Positions 35,665 through 45,191 of a DNA stretch of 64,000 nt are shown one piece after another; position 1 is the stretch's first letter, and each line of letters starts with the position of its first letter. The stretch lies in the NCBI GenBank assembly GCA_000771265.1, contig JDUB01000015.1, forward strand, positions 1 to 64,000. The letters run 5' to 3'. The notes beneath the pieces are model-generated. The model did not search any database. It saw only the letters and a program-made list of their open reading frames with translations, and was not told where the DNA came from. The translations under genes were made by a program, and so were the position numbers. Source of the DNA: Bifidobacterium thermophilum DSM 20210. Its GTDB lineage: Bacteria; Actinomycetota; Actinomycetes; Actinomycetales; Bifidobacteriaceae.

Positions 35665-36011
35665 AAGGGGCGGGAGGTTGGTGACGGCGTGCTGCGGGAA
35701 TTGCGCGCCTCATCCGCGGTGACGAGCGGGTCGTCGAATACGCGTTGGCGCCGCATAGCCACGACATCAAGCCAAACGCTGCACCCGGCAAACAGCAGTC
35801 CCCAGAAGAATCCGACGAAGAACAATCCTCCGGGCGCCCATACGGCGACAGCCACAGGTATCGCCATCAGCGCGACGATGATGAGGGCCGGCAGAGGGTT
35901 CCTTGGACTTGATGCAGCCGGTTCCGGCACCATGTGGTCTTCAGTGTTTTTCAGTATCGTCTTCAGCGCTGCATCATCCTCTTGGCACTCCATTTTCGTC
36001 CCGAATGTCAT
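35655..36011 (-). CDS. Small membrane protein of unknown function
   Basis: This is 118 residues. Two membrane segments are seen (PLPALIIVALMAIPVAVAVWAP and LFFVGFFWGLLFAGCSVWLDV), followed by a short basic and Ser/Thr-rich tail. It is divergent from the ABC exporter at 36076. I do not recognise the family; a later Met (MECQEDD) with GGGAC upstream may be the true start. Confidence 0.5.
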   Translation of the reverse strand: MTFGTKMECQEDDAALKTILKNTEDHMVPEPAASSPRNPLPALIIVALMAIPVAVAVWAPGGLFFVGFFWGLLFAGCSVWLDVVAMRRQRVFDDPLVTADEARNSRSTPSPTSRPFTN

Positions 36012-36075
36012 CTTCAGCTATGGCGATTTCGCTTGAATTCCAACCATCATTGCGTCCGCGTGATAGCCTAAATCC

Positions 36076-37083
36076 ATGACACTAGACAATGCGGGACATT
36101 CTGTCCGTTTCCCCGGCGCGGATGCCCTTGTTCCCGGCGCGACTGCGTCTGCGATGATGCAGCCCGTCACGCCGACGCCGACTACGCCAATCGCTCAGCC
36201 CGCGCTACCTGTGCAGTCAGCGCAACCTGTGCAATCAACGCAACCCGGTATCACGACATCGTCTGTGCAAGCCGTACCGCCTGTTCAGCCCGCGCGGCCT
36301 ATGCAACCTGTGCCTCCCAACCCCGCCGCCGCAGTATCCATCCGCGGCCTGCTGAAGCGCTTCGGTGACAAAGTCGCCGTCAACGGTCTGTCGCTTGATA
36401 TTCCCGTCGGCTCCTTCTACGGTCTGGTCGGCCCCAATGGCGCCGGCAAAACCACCACGCTCAACATGGTCACCGGCCTGCTTCGCCCGGATGGCGGTAT
36501 CGCCACGATTCTCGGGCGGGATGTGTGGAGCGACGTGAACGCAGTCAAGCGCACCATCGGCGTCATGCCGCAGCCTGATGAGATTTTTAACCGTCTCACC
36601 GGCATGCAGCTGTTGGTCTACTGCGGTATGTTGCGCGGCATGCCTCGTGTTCAAGCGCTTCAGCGAGCTGGAGACCTGCTTACCGCCTTCGACCTGTCCA
36701 ATGCCGCCAACGTCATGGTCGCCGACTATTCAGCGGGAATGACTAAGAAGATCTGCCTCGCATGCGCCATGATTCACAGCCCCCGCATTCTGGTGCTCGA
36801 CGAACCGTTTGAATCGGTTGATCCGGTCTCCAGTGCCAATCTCAAGGACATCCTCATCGAATACGTGTCCACAGGCGGCACGGTGATCATCTCCTCGCAT
36901 GTGATGGCGCTTGTCGAGAAAATGTGCACGCATGTCGCGGTCATCAATCGAGGCGTGGTATGCGCGGCCGGAACCATCAGCCAAGTGGCCGCCGGCGAGG
37001 ATCTCGAAGAGCGGTTCCTGCAATTGGTCGGCGGCAGGCATGGCGCCGCGCATATCGCGTGGTTGGATGGAGGCGCGCAATGA
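36076..37083 (+). CDS. ABC-type exporter ATPase
   Basis: This is 335 residues. A Pro/Gln/Val-rich extension of about 88 residues precedes the nucleotide-binding domain (VSIRGLLKRFGDKVAVNGLS). Walker A is GPNGAGKTT, Walker B ILVLDEPFE, and the signature is the less usual YSAGMTKK. This matches CcmA/NatA-type ABC-2 exporters. The stop overlaps the start of the permease gene (ATGA), so the two form an operon. The substrate is unknown. Confidence 0.87.
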   Translation: MTLDNAGHSVRFPGADALVPGATASAMMQPVTPTPTTPIAQPALPVQSAQPVQSTQPGITTSSVQAVPPVQPARPMQPVPPNPAAAVSIRGLLKRFGDKVAVNGLSLDIPVGSFYGLVGPNGAGKTTTLNMVTGLLRPDGGIATILGRDVWSDVNAVKRTIGVMPQPDEIFNRLTGMQLLVYCGMLRGMPRVQALQRAGDLLTAFDLSNAANVMVADYSAGMTKKICLACAMIHSPRILVLDEPFESVDPVSSANLKDILIEYVSTGGTVIISSHVMALVEKMCTHVAVINRGVVCAAGTISQVAAGEDLEERFLQLVGGRHGAAHIAWLDGGAQ

Positions 37084-38795
37084 CCGCTCCCGTTCCGGCC
37101 CCGGCTTCCGTTCCGTCTCCCGCTCCCGCGCCGGTTCCTGCCCCCGGCGCACCAGCTGTTCCCACCTTCGGCGCGCCCAAGGCGGCCGTCACGCTCATCC
37201 GTCTGCGCTGGGTCCTCACCTTCGCCTCGCTTAAGCATTCCCCGCAACGCATCATCGCCGCCATCGTGTCGCTGATTGTTGCCATCTGCCTGATTGCGGG
37301 CGCCGCCGTCACCGCGTTGAGATTCGGCGACGATGTCATGCCCGCCGCCACCCACGCCGGCGACCTGCTCAACACAATCGTGGTGCTGGGCGGGGCCGTC
37401 GCCATGCTGGGCGTCCTGCTGCTCCAACTCATGTACGTCGGTCAGGCAAGCGCCATGGATCCGCAGAAATTCAAACTGTTCGGCATTGATGACGGCAGGC
37501 TGACGCGTGGATTGTTCGCTGCCGGTATGTGCGGATTGCCGGCGATCTGCGGTATGCTCACCCTGCTTGCGTTCGCGCCGATATACCGGGGGACGAGCGC
37601 GTTGATGGTGGTTGTGGCCGTGCTGTCGGCTCCAGTGACGGTCGCCGTGCTTCTGGCCATGTCGAAGGCGATGATTTCGCTGTTTTCCGTGCTCGCGGAT
37701 TCGCGGCGCACCCGCAGCTGGCTGTACATCCTGAGTATGCCGTTGTGCTTCTTCGCGTTCCAGCTGCCGAATATCCTGATGAGCTCCGGCGTCAAGGAAG
37801 TCACCTACGCAAAATATGCGGTGGTCGCCGCCTGGACGCCATTCGGAGCGGCGTTCCAGCTGCCCTTCGACGCGGGGCAGGGGCGTTGGGGTCTGATTGC
37901 GGCGCGTCTGGCAATTATCGCCGTCACCTGTTGGATATGCTATCGGGCGTGCCTGTGGTGTTTGCACAGGGAACGCACGGTCGGCGGCCGGTCTACGACG
38001 GCGCAAGTGCAGCGCGGCATCGGCATGTTCGCTCGTGTTCCCGACAGTGTGCCCGGCGCGATTTCCGCGCGTTTGGCGACGTATCTGCGTCGGGATCCCA
38101 GACAGCTGGTCATGTACGCGGCGCCTGTGCTGGTGCTGGTGGCGATGCTGTTGCAACCGGAGGATACGCGGTATGCGGTTTGGTTCGCCGTCGCTACGGG
38201 CGGGCTGGTGCTTGCCGCGCTTGAGGGCAACGGTGTCGCATATGACGGGCTCGGGTTCACGCTTGAAGTGCTCAGCGGCGTGCGGGGGATTGACGACCGG
38301 CGTGGTCGCGTTCGCGTGCACGTGGCGATTATCCTCGTGTACTTGACGTTGCTTTCAATCGTGTGCGTGGCGGCGACCGGCGCGTGGACGCCGAAGACCG
38401 GACTGGACATGTCAGTGATGTTCTGGGCGTTGAGTGTGGGGCTCGGATTGTGCGCGGTCGGTGTGGCCGAGGTGATTTCACCGGTGTTCATGTATCCGAT
38501 AGCCCCTGCGGATCGGCCGTTTTCCACGCCTCAGGGCCGTGCGGCCAGTCAGGCGCTGATTCCGCTGATTCATATGTTCGGGTCGATGATTGTGCTGTTG
38601 CCGACGGGGTTGGTTGCGATGGCGCTTGCGATGGCGGGTGTCAGCGATGCCGGTTTGCCGTGGTGTGTCGCGCTCGCCGCGCTGCTCAACGGTGTCGGCG
38701 TTCTCGCGCTGGGGACGTGGCTGGGTGGCATTGTGCTGGATGAGCGCCAACTGACGGTGCTTGACCACCTGCGTGATTTCGCGTCCCTCCAGTAA
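37080..38795 (+). CDS. ABC-2-type exporter permease
   Basis: This is 571 residues with about 12 hydrophobic segments and a Pro/Ala-rich N-terminal tail of 35 residues. It begins within the ATPase stop codon, which fixes its start and role as the membrane partner. No family motif allows a substrate guess. Its duplicated hydrophobic layout and large size resemble actinobacterial transporter permeases paired with NatA-like ATPases. Confidence 0.75.
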   Translation: MTAPVPAPASVPSPAPAPVPAPGAPAVPTFGAPKAAVTLIRLRWVLTFASLKHSPQRIIAAIVSLIVAICLIAGAAVTALRFGDDVMPAATHAGDLLNTIVVLGGAVAMLGVLLLQLMYVGQASAMDPQKFKLFGIDDGRLTRGLFAAGMCGLPAICGMLTLLAFAPIYRGTSALMVVVAVLSAPVTVAVLLAMSKAMISLFSVLADSRRTRSWLYILSMPLCFFAFQLPNILMSSGVKEVTYAKYAVVAAWTPFGAAFQLPFDAGQGRWGLIAARLAIIAVTCWICYRACLWCLHRERTVGGRSTTAQVQRGIGMFARVPDSVPGAISARLATYLRRDPRQLVMYAAPVLVLVAMLLQPEDTRYAVWFAVATGGLVLAALEGNGVAYDGLGFTLEVLSGVRGIDDRRGRVRVHVAIILVYLTLLSIVCVAATGAWTPKTGLDMSVMFWALSVGLGLCAVGVAEVISPVFMYPIAPADRPFSTPQGRAASQALIPLIHMFGSMIVLLPTGLVAMALAMAGVSDAGLPWCVALAALLNGVGVLALGTWLGGIVLDERQLTVLDHLRDFASLQ

Positions 38796-38844
38796 ACCGC
38801 AGCCTGTCCTGTTATCGTCTCCCCACATACACGTCTCCCCACAT

Positions 38845-39088
38845 ACAAACTGGTTACGCTAGGACCGTCGTCAGCGTAACCAGTTTGTGTATTGTCGTCC
38901 GGAGCATCGGACCGCGGTGTTGTCCGGGGTGCCATACCCGGGTGTCATGCCGTGGTGCCGTTCCGGTGTGTATCTCTCCCAACCTTCTGCCGACGCTGAC
39001 TGGCTCCTGAGCGTCGGCAGAAGCAGGCCGGAACCCCCGAAAACACAAACTGGTTACGCTGAGGGGGTCCTTAGCGTAACCAGTTTGG
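38845..39088. repeat. Two AAACTGGTTACGCT inverted repeats with a CTTCTGCCGACGCTGA pair between
   Basis: ACAAACTGGTTACGCT with AGCGTAACCAGTTTGT occurs at 38845-38888 and again at 39044-39088. Between them, AACCTTCTGCCGACGCTGA faces GAGCGTCGGCAGAAG (38988-39022). This is the best place in the window to see both families side by side; no gene lies in 38796-39146. Confidence 0.75.
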
Positions 39089-39146
39089 GAAGGGGGGAAC
39101 GGCAGCCTGGGGGGACAGGCCGCTCAGGCTCACGATTGCTGTGTAC

Positions 39147-40712
39147 TTACGCTTGCGTCGCACTCGCGCCGGCGGTATCGCCCTTGCGGGAGACAGTCAG
39201 CTGGTAGGCGATCAGCAGCACGGCGAGCCAGATCGGCCCAATCACCACGGCCACACGGTAGCTGGGGGAGAAGCACATGAGCACAACCACGAGCGCCATG
39301 AACGCGAGCACCAGCCACGGCGTGACCTTGGCGAGCGGCAGCTTGAAGTGAATCGCGTCAAGCGCGTCCTGCCCACTGCGTCCGGCGAGCTCGTTCGGCC
39401 CGTCACCCGCGGCGACGGCCTTGCGGAAGTGCATTTCGGTGAGCATGATCATTGACCAGTTGATCACCGCGGCGATCGTCGCGATGCTCATCAGGTAGTT
39501 GAACGCGAATTGCGGCCACAGGAACACCACAACCACAGCGATCACCGTGATCGCTGCCGAGGTCAGCACTGCCGCAGCCGGCACACCGCGCTTGTTCAGT
39601 CGGCCGAGATACGCGGGCGCGTTGCCCTGCTTCGCAAGCGAATACAGCATGCGCGAGTTCGAATACAAGCCAGAATTGTAGACGCTCATCACCGCGGTCA
39701 GGCACACGAAGTTGAGGATGCCGGCGGCCGCGTGCACGCCCACGGAATCAAAAATCTGCACGAACGGGCTTGACTTGCCGTCGATTGTGTTCCACGGCAC
39801 CACCGCCATGATCACGCCGAGCGCGGCGACATAGAAGACCAGGATGCGCCAGATAACGCCGTTCGTCGCCTTCGGAATGGTGGTGCGCGGATCCTCCGCC
39901 TCGCCCGCGGTCACGCCGATGAGCTCGGTGCCGCCGAAGCTGAACATGACCACGCACAGCGCCATCAGCAGGCCGGTCCACTGACCGTCAGACCCGCGGG
40001 ACAGCAGGCCGTGAGGCATGAATCCGCCACCGATCGTGAACCAGTTCGCGAAGGACGCCCGCACGCCGGACACGCCCGGAATCCCCATGATGATCACCGC
40101 AATGCCGCCGACGATCATCGCCAGAACCGCAGCGATTTTGATAATCGCGAACCAGAACTCAAATTCACCGAACTTCGAGACGCCCATCAGGTTCATCGCG
40201 GTGATCAGCACTAGGAAGAACGCCGCGGACACCCATTGCGGAATCGCCGGGAACCAGTAGTTCACGAACGAGCCGACCACCGCAAGCTCGACCATCGACA
40301 CGAGAATGTAGTTGAACCAGTAGTTCCATCCGGACACAAAGCCCGCACGCTTCGACCAGTAGCGGGTCGCATAGTAGCTGAACGCGCCGGCTTTCGGCTC
40401 CTCGACGCTCATCTCCGACATTGCGCGCACAATCAGGAAAATCGCGAGACCGCCGATCACGTACGCAAGCAGAATACTCGGCCCCGCGAGGCTGATCGAT
40501 TCGCTCGACCCGTAAAACAGGCCTGTGCCGATGGCTCCGCCCAGCGCAATGAGCTGGATATGGCGGTTTTTCAATGATTTGTGCAGACTTGGCTGGTTGT
40601 CGGTTGCTGCGGTTGCGTCGATTGCTGCGGCGGTTGAGGCAGTTGTCTGCTGCTGTGCCGACGCCTCGTCATGCGTTTCCGCCTGCACTGGCTCAGTGTT
40701 CTTGATGCTCAT
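39147..40712 (-). CDS. Amino acid permease, APC family (AAT type)
   Basis: This is 521 residues with 12 membrane segments. After about 45 hydrophilic residues the APC signature LKNRHIQLIALGGAIGTGLF appears, then SEMSVEEPKAGAFSYYATRYW and FSFGGTELIGVTAGEAEDP. These are typical of the AroP/PheP/GabP branch. It probably imports an amino acid by proton symport; the substrate is not clear. A TetR gene lies upstream in the same direction and may control it. Confidence 0.87.
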   Translation of the reverse strand: MSIKNTEPVQAETHDEASAQQQTTASTAAAIDATAATDNQPSLHKSLKNRHIQLIALGGAIGTGLFYGSSESISLAGPSILLAYVIGGLAIFLIVRAMSEMSVEEPKAGAFSYYATRYWSKRAGFVSGWNYWFNYILVSMVELAVVGSFVNYWFPAIPQWVSAAFFLVLITAMNLMGVSKFGEFEFWFAIIKIAAVLAMIVGGIAVIIMGIPGVSGVRASFANWFTIGGGFMPHGLLSRGSDGQWTGLLMALCVVMFSFGGTELIGVTAGEAEDPRTTIPKATNGVIWRILVFYVAALGVIMAVVPWNTIDGKSSPFVQIFDSVGVHAAAGILNFVCLTAVMSVYNSGLYSNSRMLYSLAKQGNAPAYLGRLNKRGVPAAAVLTSAAITVIAVVVVFLWPQFAFNYLMSIATIAAVINWSMIMLTEMHFRKAVAAGDGPNELAGRSGQDALDAIHFKLPLAKVTPWLVLAFMALVVVLMCFSPSYRVAVVIGPIWLAVLLIAYQLTVSRKGDTAGASATQA

Positions 40713-40804
40713 GCTTTCCTCTCTGATCGCTCAGGTCGTGCGCCGGCACATCGGTGCGGCGCTGCGACGGTGACATTGTAGCGCGCAGACACGAGGCATC
40801 CCGC

Positions 40805-40920
40805 CGTCATCTCACGCGACGGTTGCGTTCGCGCCCGACCTGGTGCGCAAAATCGCAGAAGCCATAGTCCTGCCGCCATATCGCACGTGGCGTCATCTCA
40901 CGCGACGGTTGCGTTCGCGC
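40805..40920. repeat. 30-bp perfect direct repeat spanning the TetR gene end
   Basis: The 30 bases starting CGTCATCTCACGCGACGG occur at 40805-40834 and 40891-40920. The second copy encodes the last residues and stop of the TetR gene; the first is a stand-alone duplicate 86 bases further along. Confidence 0.8.
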
Positions 40921-41534
40921 GGCGAAGCCTCTCCATGTGGTTCCGCCGAACTCTGCGCCATGACGTGTAGCACCGGCGGCAACAACTGCGTGTAAATCAC
41001 GTGCGCAATCGCTTCAGGTGTGGCGGAAAACCCGTCATCCACCCACGACTGCACAAGCCCGAGCCCGCCGGTGATGCAGAACAGCAGTCGCATATTGGCA
41101 AGACTGGGGTCTGCCCCGTCGGACTGCGCGCGGGACTGCCAATTGCTGTAATCGAGAATGATGGAGATGAGCCTGCGCTGGAATTGCGGATCGGTTTTCA
41201 GGCTCAGCAGAATCCGGACGCGATCCTTGTTGTCCGCTGCGTATTGGCAAATACTGGTGATGACCGGCTCAAGATCGGCCCGCAGCGTGGTCTTGAACGC
41301 CGTGGCGATTGCGTGGTCCAGCCATGTGAGCGTCTCGTTTTCAATATCCGCGACCAGATCCTGGATGTTGTCGTAATAGCTGTAAAACGTTGAGCGGTTA
41401 ATCCCGGCCCGCTGACAAACCTCTTTCACGCTGATTGACTGCAAAGGCTCCGTCTGCAGGAGTTTGATGACCGTATCCTGCAGAACGTGACGAGTGAATC
41501 TTGTCCGAGCATTGTCTGTGCGTTCGCGTGGCAT
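40893..41534 (-). CDS. TetR-family transcription regulator
   Basis: This is 213 residues. The TetR HTH reads VLQDTVIKLLQTEPLQSISV, then KEVCQRAGINRSTFYSYYDN. The C-terminal domain resembles the TetR_C (YbiH/AcrR-like) group. A run of G (GGGGGGTGG) acts as ribosome site seven bases upstream of the ATG; a GTG three codons earlier is possible. It is divergent from the antiporter at 41689 and upstream of the amino acid permease, so either may be its target. Confidence 0.85.
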   Translation of the reverse strand: MPRERTDNARTRFTRHVLQDTVIKLLQTEPLQSISVKEVCQRAGINRSTFYSYYDNIQDLVADIENETLTWLDHAIATAFKTTLRADLEPVITSICQYAADNKDRVRILLSLKTDPQFQRRLISIILDYSNWQSRAQSDGADPSLANMRLLFCITGGLGLVQSWVDDGFSATPEAIAHVIYTQLLPPVLHVMAQSSAEPHGEASPRERNRRVR

Positions 41535-41688
41535 TGTGACCACCCCCCAAAAGCATTGTATCGGTCACGCGTGTACTTTCTGAGCTACCACCATCAGCGC
41601 CGATGTGCAATCGGAAGCACGATACATGGCCCATCTCGCCTCAAGGCACAAACCGGCGATTTTCCGCCATCGCGACGATAATGGCGGT

Positions 41689-43242
41689 ATGACCGTCGAT
41701 CTTGTCTCGCTTACTATCATCATGCTCGTGGCGGTGCTGTGCCCAGTCATCGTGCAGCTCATCCCCGGCAAACCCGTGCCGCAGACCGTGCTGTTGCTGC
41801 TCGCCGGGGCGTTGCTGGGGCCGCATATGTTCGGGGTGATTCAGGTCAGTGAATCGGTGCAGTTGCTCAGCGAGCTCGGTCTCGCGTTTCTGTTTCTGCT
41901 GGCCGGGTACGAGATCGACCCCAAGCAGTTGGGCGGGCATCAGGGCCGCGTGGGGTTGGCGACGTGGGTGGCGACATTTGTGCTTGCGTTCGCGGTGATT
42001 ACCTTCGTGCCGTACTTCAAACGGCATGACATGACCGGAATGGCCGCGGTGATCACGCTCACCACGACCGCGCTCGGCACGCTGATGCCGATTCTCAAGG
42101 AACGCGGACTCGAAGGCACGCCGGTTGGCAACGCGGTGGTCGCCTACGGCACGTGGGGTGAGCTGTGCCCGGTGCTGATGATGGCGGTGTTGCTGTCCAC
42201 GCGCTCGCAATGGCAGACTTTCCTCACCCTCGCCGTATTCGCCGTGATTTGCGCGGTCGCAGCGCTTGTGCCAGCGAAGGCACGCAAGGCGGGCAACCGG
42301 TTCTACAGGCTCGTGACCAAGCATTCGAACATTTCCGAGCAGGTGCTCATGCGTCTGACTGTGCTGCTGCTCATCACGCTGGTGACGGTGTCAGCGATTT
42401 TCGACCTCGATGTGGTGCTGGGTGCGTTTGCCGCGGGATTCATTCTGCGATACGTGATTCCGGAAGGCTCGCAGACCTTGGAAACGCGGCTTGACGGGAT
42501 TTCGTACGGCTTCTTCATCCCGATTTTCTTCGTCGTTTCTGGCGCGGCGATTGATTTGAAGGCCGTCGGCGGCAATCCGGGATTGCTGATTGTGTTCATC
42601 GTCGTGCTGATGCTGATTCGTGCGGTGCCTGTGTATATCGCCATGTCCTTGGACCGCAAGGCGAACCCGATGTCGTCGCATCACCGTGTGACCGTCGCTG
42701 TGTATTGTGCGACTGCGCTGCCGTTGATTGTTGCGGTGACGACAGTCGCGGTTAAGGCGGGTACGATGCAGCAGATGACCGCGTCCACGCTGGTCGCCGC
42801 CGGTGCGGTGACGGTGTTCTTGATGCCGTTGCTCGCCGGGCTGACCTACCGCGTGGCGGATGTGCACCCGGTGACCGCGATCGGCGAGATTGCGCACGAC
42901 CCGCACGATTACCGGCAGATTCTGCACGAACATATCGAGATGGCGCATCTGCTGCGGCATGCGGAACGGATGGACGTGTTCGTCGCGCGCATGGATACGT
43001 TGCCGCCAGCTGCGAGTGCCGCGGATGCGAAACTGCGGGCGGAGTTGGTGCAACGCGCCGAGCGGGAGCGCGACCGGTGCTTGCGCGAGTTGGGCATCGA
43101 TCCGGCGACCGCGCAGGAGTACCGGGAAGACTCGGTGAAGCGCTGGCGGCAGACGGCGAGTAAGCGGGCTGGTGGTGCTGCGGGTGCGGGTGGTACTGGT
43201 GGCAGTGCGTCCGGGGCTGGTGCTTCCGGGGGTGCCGCCTGA
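41689..43242 (+). CDS. Cation/proton antiporter, CPA2 (KefB-type) family
   Basis: This is 517 residues. The membrane domain has about 12 segments, with VPQTVLLLLAGALLGPHMFG, FLFLLAGYEIDPKQLG and FDLDVVLGAFAAGFILR (the conserved acidic D/E membrane segment). A C-terminal cytoplasmic tail of about 120 residues has charged helices and ends in a Gly/Ala/Ser-rich stretch. It probably exchanges Na+ or K+ for H+. The start is uncertain: GGCGG precedes ATG 41689 weakly and an upstream ATG (41626) also fits. Confidence 0.8.
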   Translation: MTVDLVSLTIIMLVAVLCPVIVQLIPGKPVPQTVLLLLAGALLGPHMFGVIQVSESVQLLSELGLAFLFLLAGYEIDPKQLGGHQGRVGLATWVATFVLAFAVITFVPYFKRHDMTGMAAVITLTTTALGTLMPILKERGLEGTPVGNAVVAYGTWGELCPVLMMAVLLSTRSQWQTFLTLAVFAVICAVAALVPAKARKAGNRFYRLVTKHSNISEQVLMRLTVLLLITLVTVSAIFDLDVVLGAFAAGFILRYVIPEGSQTLETRLDGISYGFFIPIFFVVSGAAIDLKAVGGNPGLLIVFIVVLMLIRAVPVYIAMSLDRKANPMSSHHRVTVAVYCATALPLIVAVTTVAVKAGTMQQMTASTLVAAGAVTVFLMPLLAGLTYRVADVHPVTAIGEIAHDPHDYRQILHEHIEMAHLLRHAERMDVFVARMDTLPPAASAADAKLRAELVQRAERERDRCLRELGIDPATAQEYREDSVKRWRQTASKRAGGAAGAGGTGGSASGAGASGGAA

Positions 43243-43252
43243 TCTGGCACTT

Positions 43253-43489
43253 TGTGAGTGGATCCTCACACAACGTCCCCTGACAATGCCCGGAACCTTG
43301 GTCTGGGCCGTCTGATCCGCCACCGTGCGAGTCAATCCTCACACAACGCCCCTTTGCACCGCTCGGTATTCCGGTCCGTGCCGCCTGACCCGGCAGTGTG
43401 TGAGTGGATCCTCACACGATGCCCCTTGTCATTACCCGGAACCTTCATCCGGTTCCGTCCGGCCGTTGTTGTGTGAGTGGGTCCTCGCA
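43253..43489. repeat. 73-bp-period array, hairpin type (four cores)
   Basis: Cores TGTGAGTGGATCCTCACA start at 43253, 43326, 43399 and 43472, exactly 73 bases apart; variants include TGCGAGTCAATCCTCACA. The intervening sequence is only loosely conserved (CCCGGAACCTT-type segments). It matches the locus at 3549-3721. No cas genes or conserved repeat-spacer structure are present. Confidence 0.8.
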
Positions 43490-43499
43490 CAGTCCGGTC

Positions 43500-43760
43500 T
43501 GTCGTGTTGTGTTTGTCGGGGCATGCGTGGTGTGCGGAGTGATGGCGTGGTGGATGGCCGGGGAACCGGGTTTGTCGGGTTATGTATGTCTGGGCATACG
43601 CGAGATGAGCCTGTTGCGGGCCTAATCGGTTTGGGTTGGTCGATCTGTCGTGTTGTGTATGTCGCGGCACGCGGATTGATGTGGACGGTGTGGGGCCGAC
43701 TCGTATCGTCTGCGGTTCTGTCGTGTTGTGTATGTCGTGACATGCGCATGTCGTGAATAC
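43500..43760. repeat. 73-bp-period array, second type (four units)
   Basis: TGTCGTGTTGTGTATGTCG or close variants start at 43500, 43573, 43646 and 43719, again exactly 73 bases apart and continuing the register of the hairpin-type units. No gene is seen across 43243-43841. Confidence 0.8.
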
Positions 43761-43841
43761 GGTAGGGATGATTGCGGCGTCCGCTGTGTGACGTTCGTCG
43801 GTCTGCCGTCCCGCACCCCGCGTCCGCAACCCCGGCCGCAC

Positions 43842-44885
43842 CTACCGCCCGTTCGGCGCGCGGCCGGTGGTTTCGCGCAGCACCAAGGTCGCCGGCACGA
43901 GCTCATGGGTCCGCTCCGGTGCCTCGCCTCGCAACAGCGCCAGGACCTTGCGCGCGGCCGCATTGCCGAGTTCAACCGGATTCTGGTGCAAGGTTGTCAG
44001 GTCGAGGGTGCGCGAGACTGGCGCGTCGTCGAAGCCCATGATGGAAAAGTCGCGTGGCACCGCCAGATGCTGCCGTCGCAGCTCCTTGTACACCGCGGCC
44101 GTGAACTCGTCGGTCTCGCCCATGATGCCGGTCGGGTGCTGCTCACATGACAGCAGCCTCGCCACAATCCCAGCGGCGGTCACATCCAACATGGCAGGGG
44201 TCGTGTCGTGGTGGTCGGCCCCGATCATCACGATGTCGTCATCGCCGTACCCGGCTTGGGCGGCGGCAGTCCGGAACGCGGCCACGCGCGTCGAAGTGCC
44301 GTAGACCATGTCGTGGGGGATGTAGTCGTGCACGAAGGCGATGCGCCGATGGCCGAGCGACCGCAGCAGCTGCACGCCCGAGGTGATGGCGGCGGCGTTG
44401 TCGATGCCGATGGATGCGTCGAATCCGGCGGTTGACGGCGAATTCAGCCCGACGACGGGCATGCCGAGCGCGGAAAGCTGGTCGTGCAGCGCGGTGTCGA
44501 ATTCGAAGGATGTGATGATGATCGCGTCGGCGTTGCGGTCACGTGGCAGGTCGCGGAAGAAGCGGTCGAGCTGCTCGCGGTTGGTCACGAAAGCCGGGAT
44601 GGTGTCGTAGCCTTCCGGAGCGAGGACATCGTAGACACCTTGCAGCACTGATGCGTTGAACCAGGTGTTCAACGGCCCGGAGACGAGCAGCAGCACGCGC
44701 ATGGTTCGGCCGGATGCGAGGGTTGACGCGCTTTTCGACAGGGTGAAGTTCAAGGATTCCGCTGCCTGCTCGACTTTTGCCCGTGTCGCGGGGCTTACGT
44801 TCGCGCTGCCCCTGAGCGCGCGGGATACGGTGGCTTGCGATACGCCTGCCGCCGCCGCTACATCGCTGATTGTCGCCCTTGCCAT
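43842..44885 (-). CDS. LacI-family regulator, probable control of the divergent alpha-glucosidase
   Basis: This is 347 residues. The HTH is ATISDVAAAAGVSQATVSRA and the hinge NFTLSKSASTLASGRT. The effector domain ends TLVLRETTGRAPNGR. It is divergent from the GH13 gene at 45192, and the space between holds an 18-base operator-like palindrome at 44978-44995. A maltose- or isomaltose-responsive repressor of that gene and itself is the simplest reading. Confidence 0.87.
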   Translation of the reverse strand: MARATISDVAAAAGVSQATVSRALRGSANVSPATRAKVEQAAESLNFTLSKSASTLASGRTMRVLLLVSGPLNTWFNASVLQGVYDVLAPEGYDTIPAFVTNREQLDRFFRDLPRDRNADAIIITSFEFDTALHDQLSALGMPVVGLNSPSTAGFDASIGIDNAAAITSGVQLLRSLGHRRIAFVHDYIPHDMVYGTSTRVAAFRTAAAQAGYGDDDIVMIGADHHDTTPAMLDVTAAGIVARLLSCEQHPTGIMGETDEFTAAVYKELRRQHLAVPRDFSIMGFDDAPVSRTLDLTTLHQNPVELGNAAARKVLALLRGEAPERTHELVPATLVLRETTGRAPNGR

Positions 44886-44977
44886 GGTACTCCTTGCTTG
44901 TTGACCGCTTCCATCGTATCGAAACCGTTGGAAAACATGGCAACACGCGGCGGAAATTAAGACATTTGTGCGGTTGT

Positions 44978-44995
44978 AATGAAAGCGCTATCATT
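44978..44995. promoter_or_regulatory. LacI operator AATGAAAGCGCTATCATT
   Basis: This is a nearly perfect 18-base palindrome around AGCGCT with one mismatched pair. Its inverse contains TGATAGCGCTTTCAT, which occurs identically again at 46995-47009. It sits in the divergent promoter region of the LacI regulator and the alpha-glucosidase. Confidence 0.8.
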
Positions 44996-45191
44996 ATGTT
45001 GCAATACAACGACTTGTCACGGGTGACGGCGGCTCTCCAACTTCCCGACATCACCCACGGCAAGACGCAAGAATCACGAGAAACGTACGTTTCCGGCCAG
45101 TGAGGCCGGCGAAGGATGTAACCGCTGTCATCGTGGTGGCGCAGTCGAGTCACGCGCCCATCACCATGACCTAGCGTAGAAAGGAAAGCGC

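Noticed and set aside
43253..43489. CRISPR-like array of palindromic repeats
   Set aside because: The period is constant at 73 bases, but the conserved core is only about 18-28 bases with many substitutions, the fill is not unique spacer sequence of fixed size, and no cas gene is in the window.
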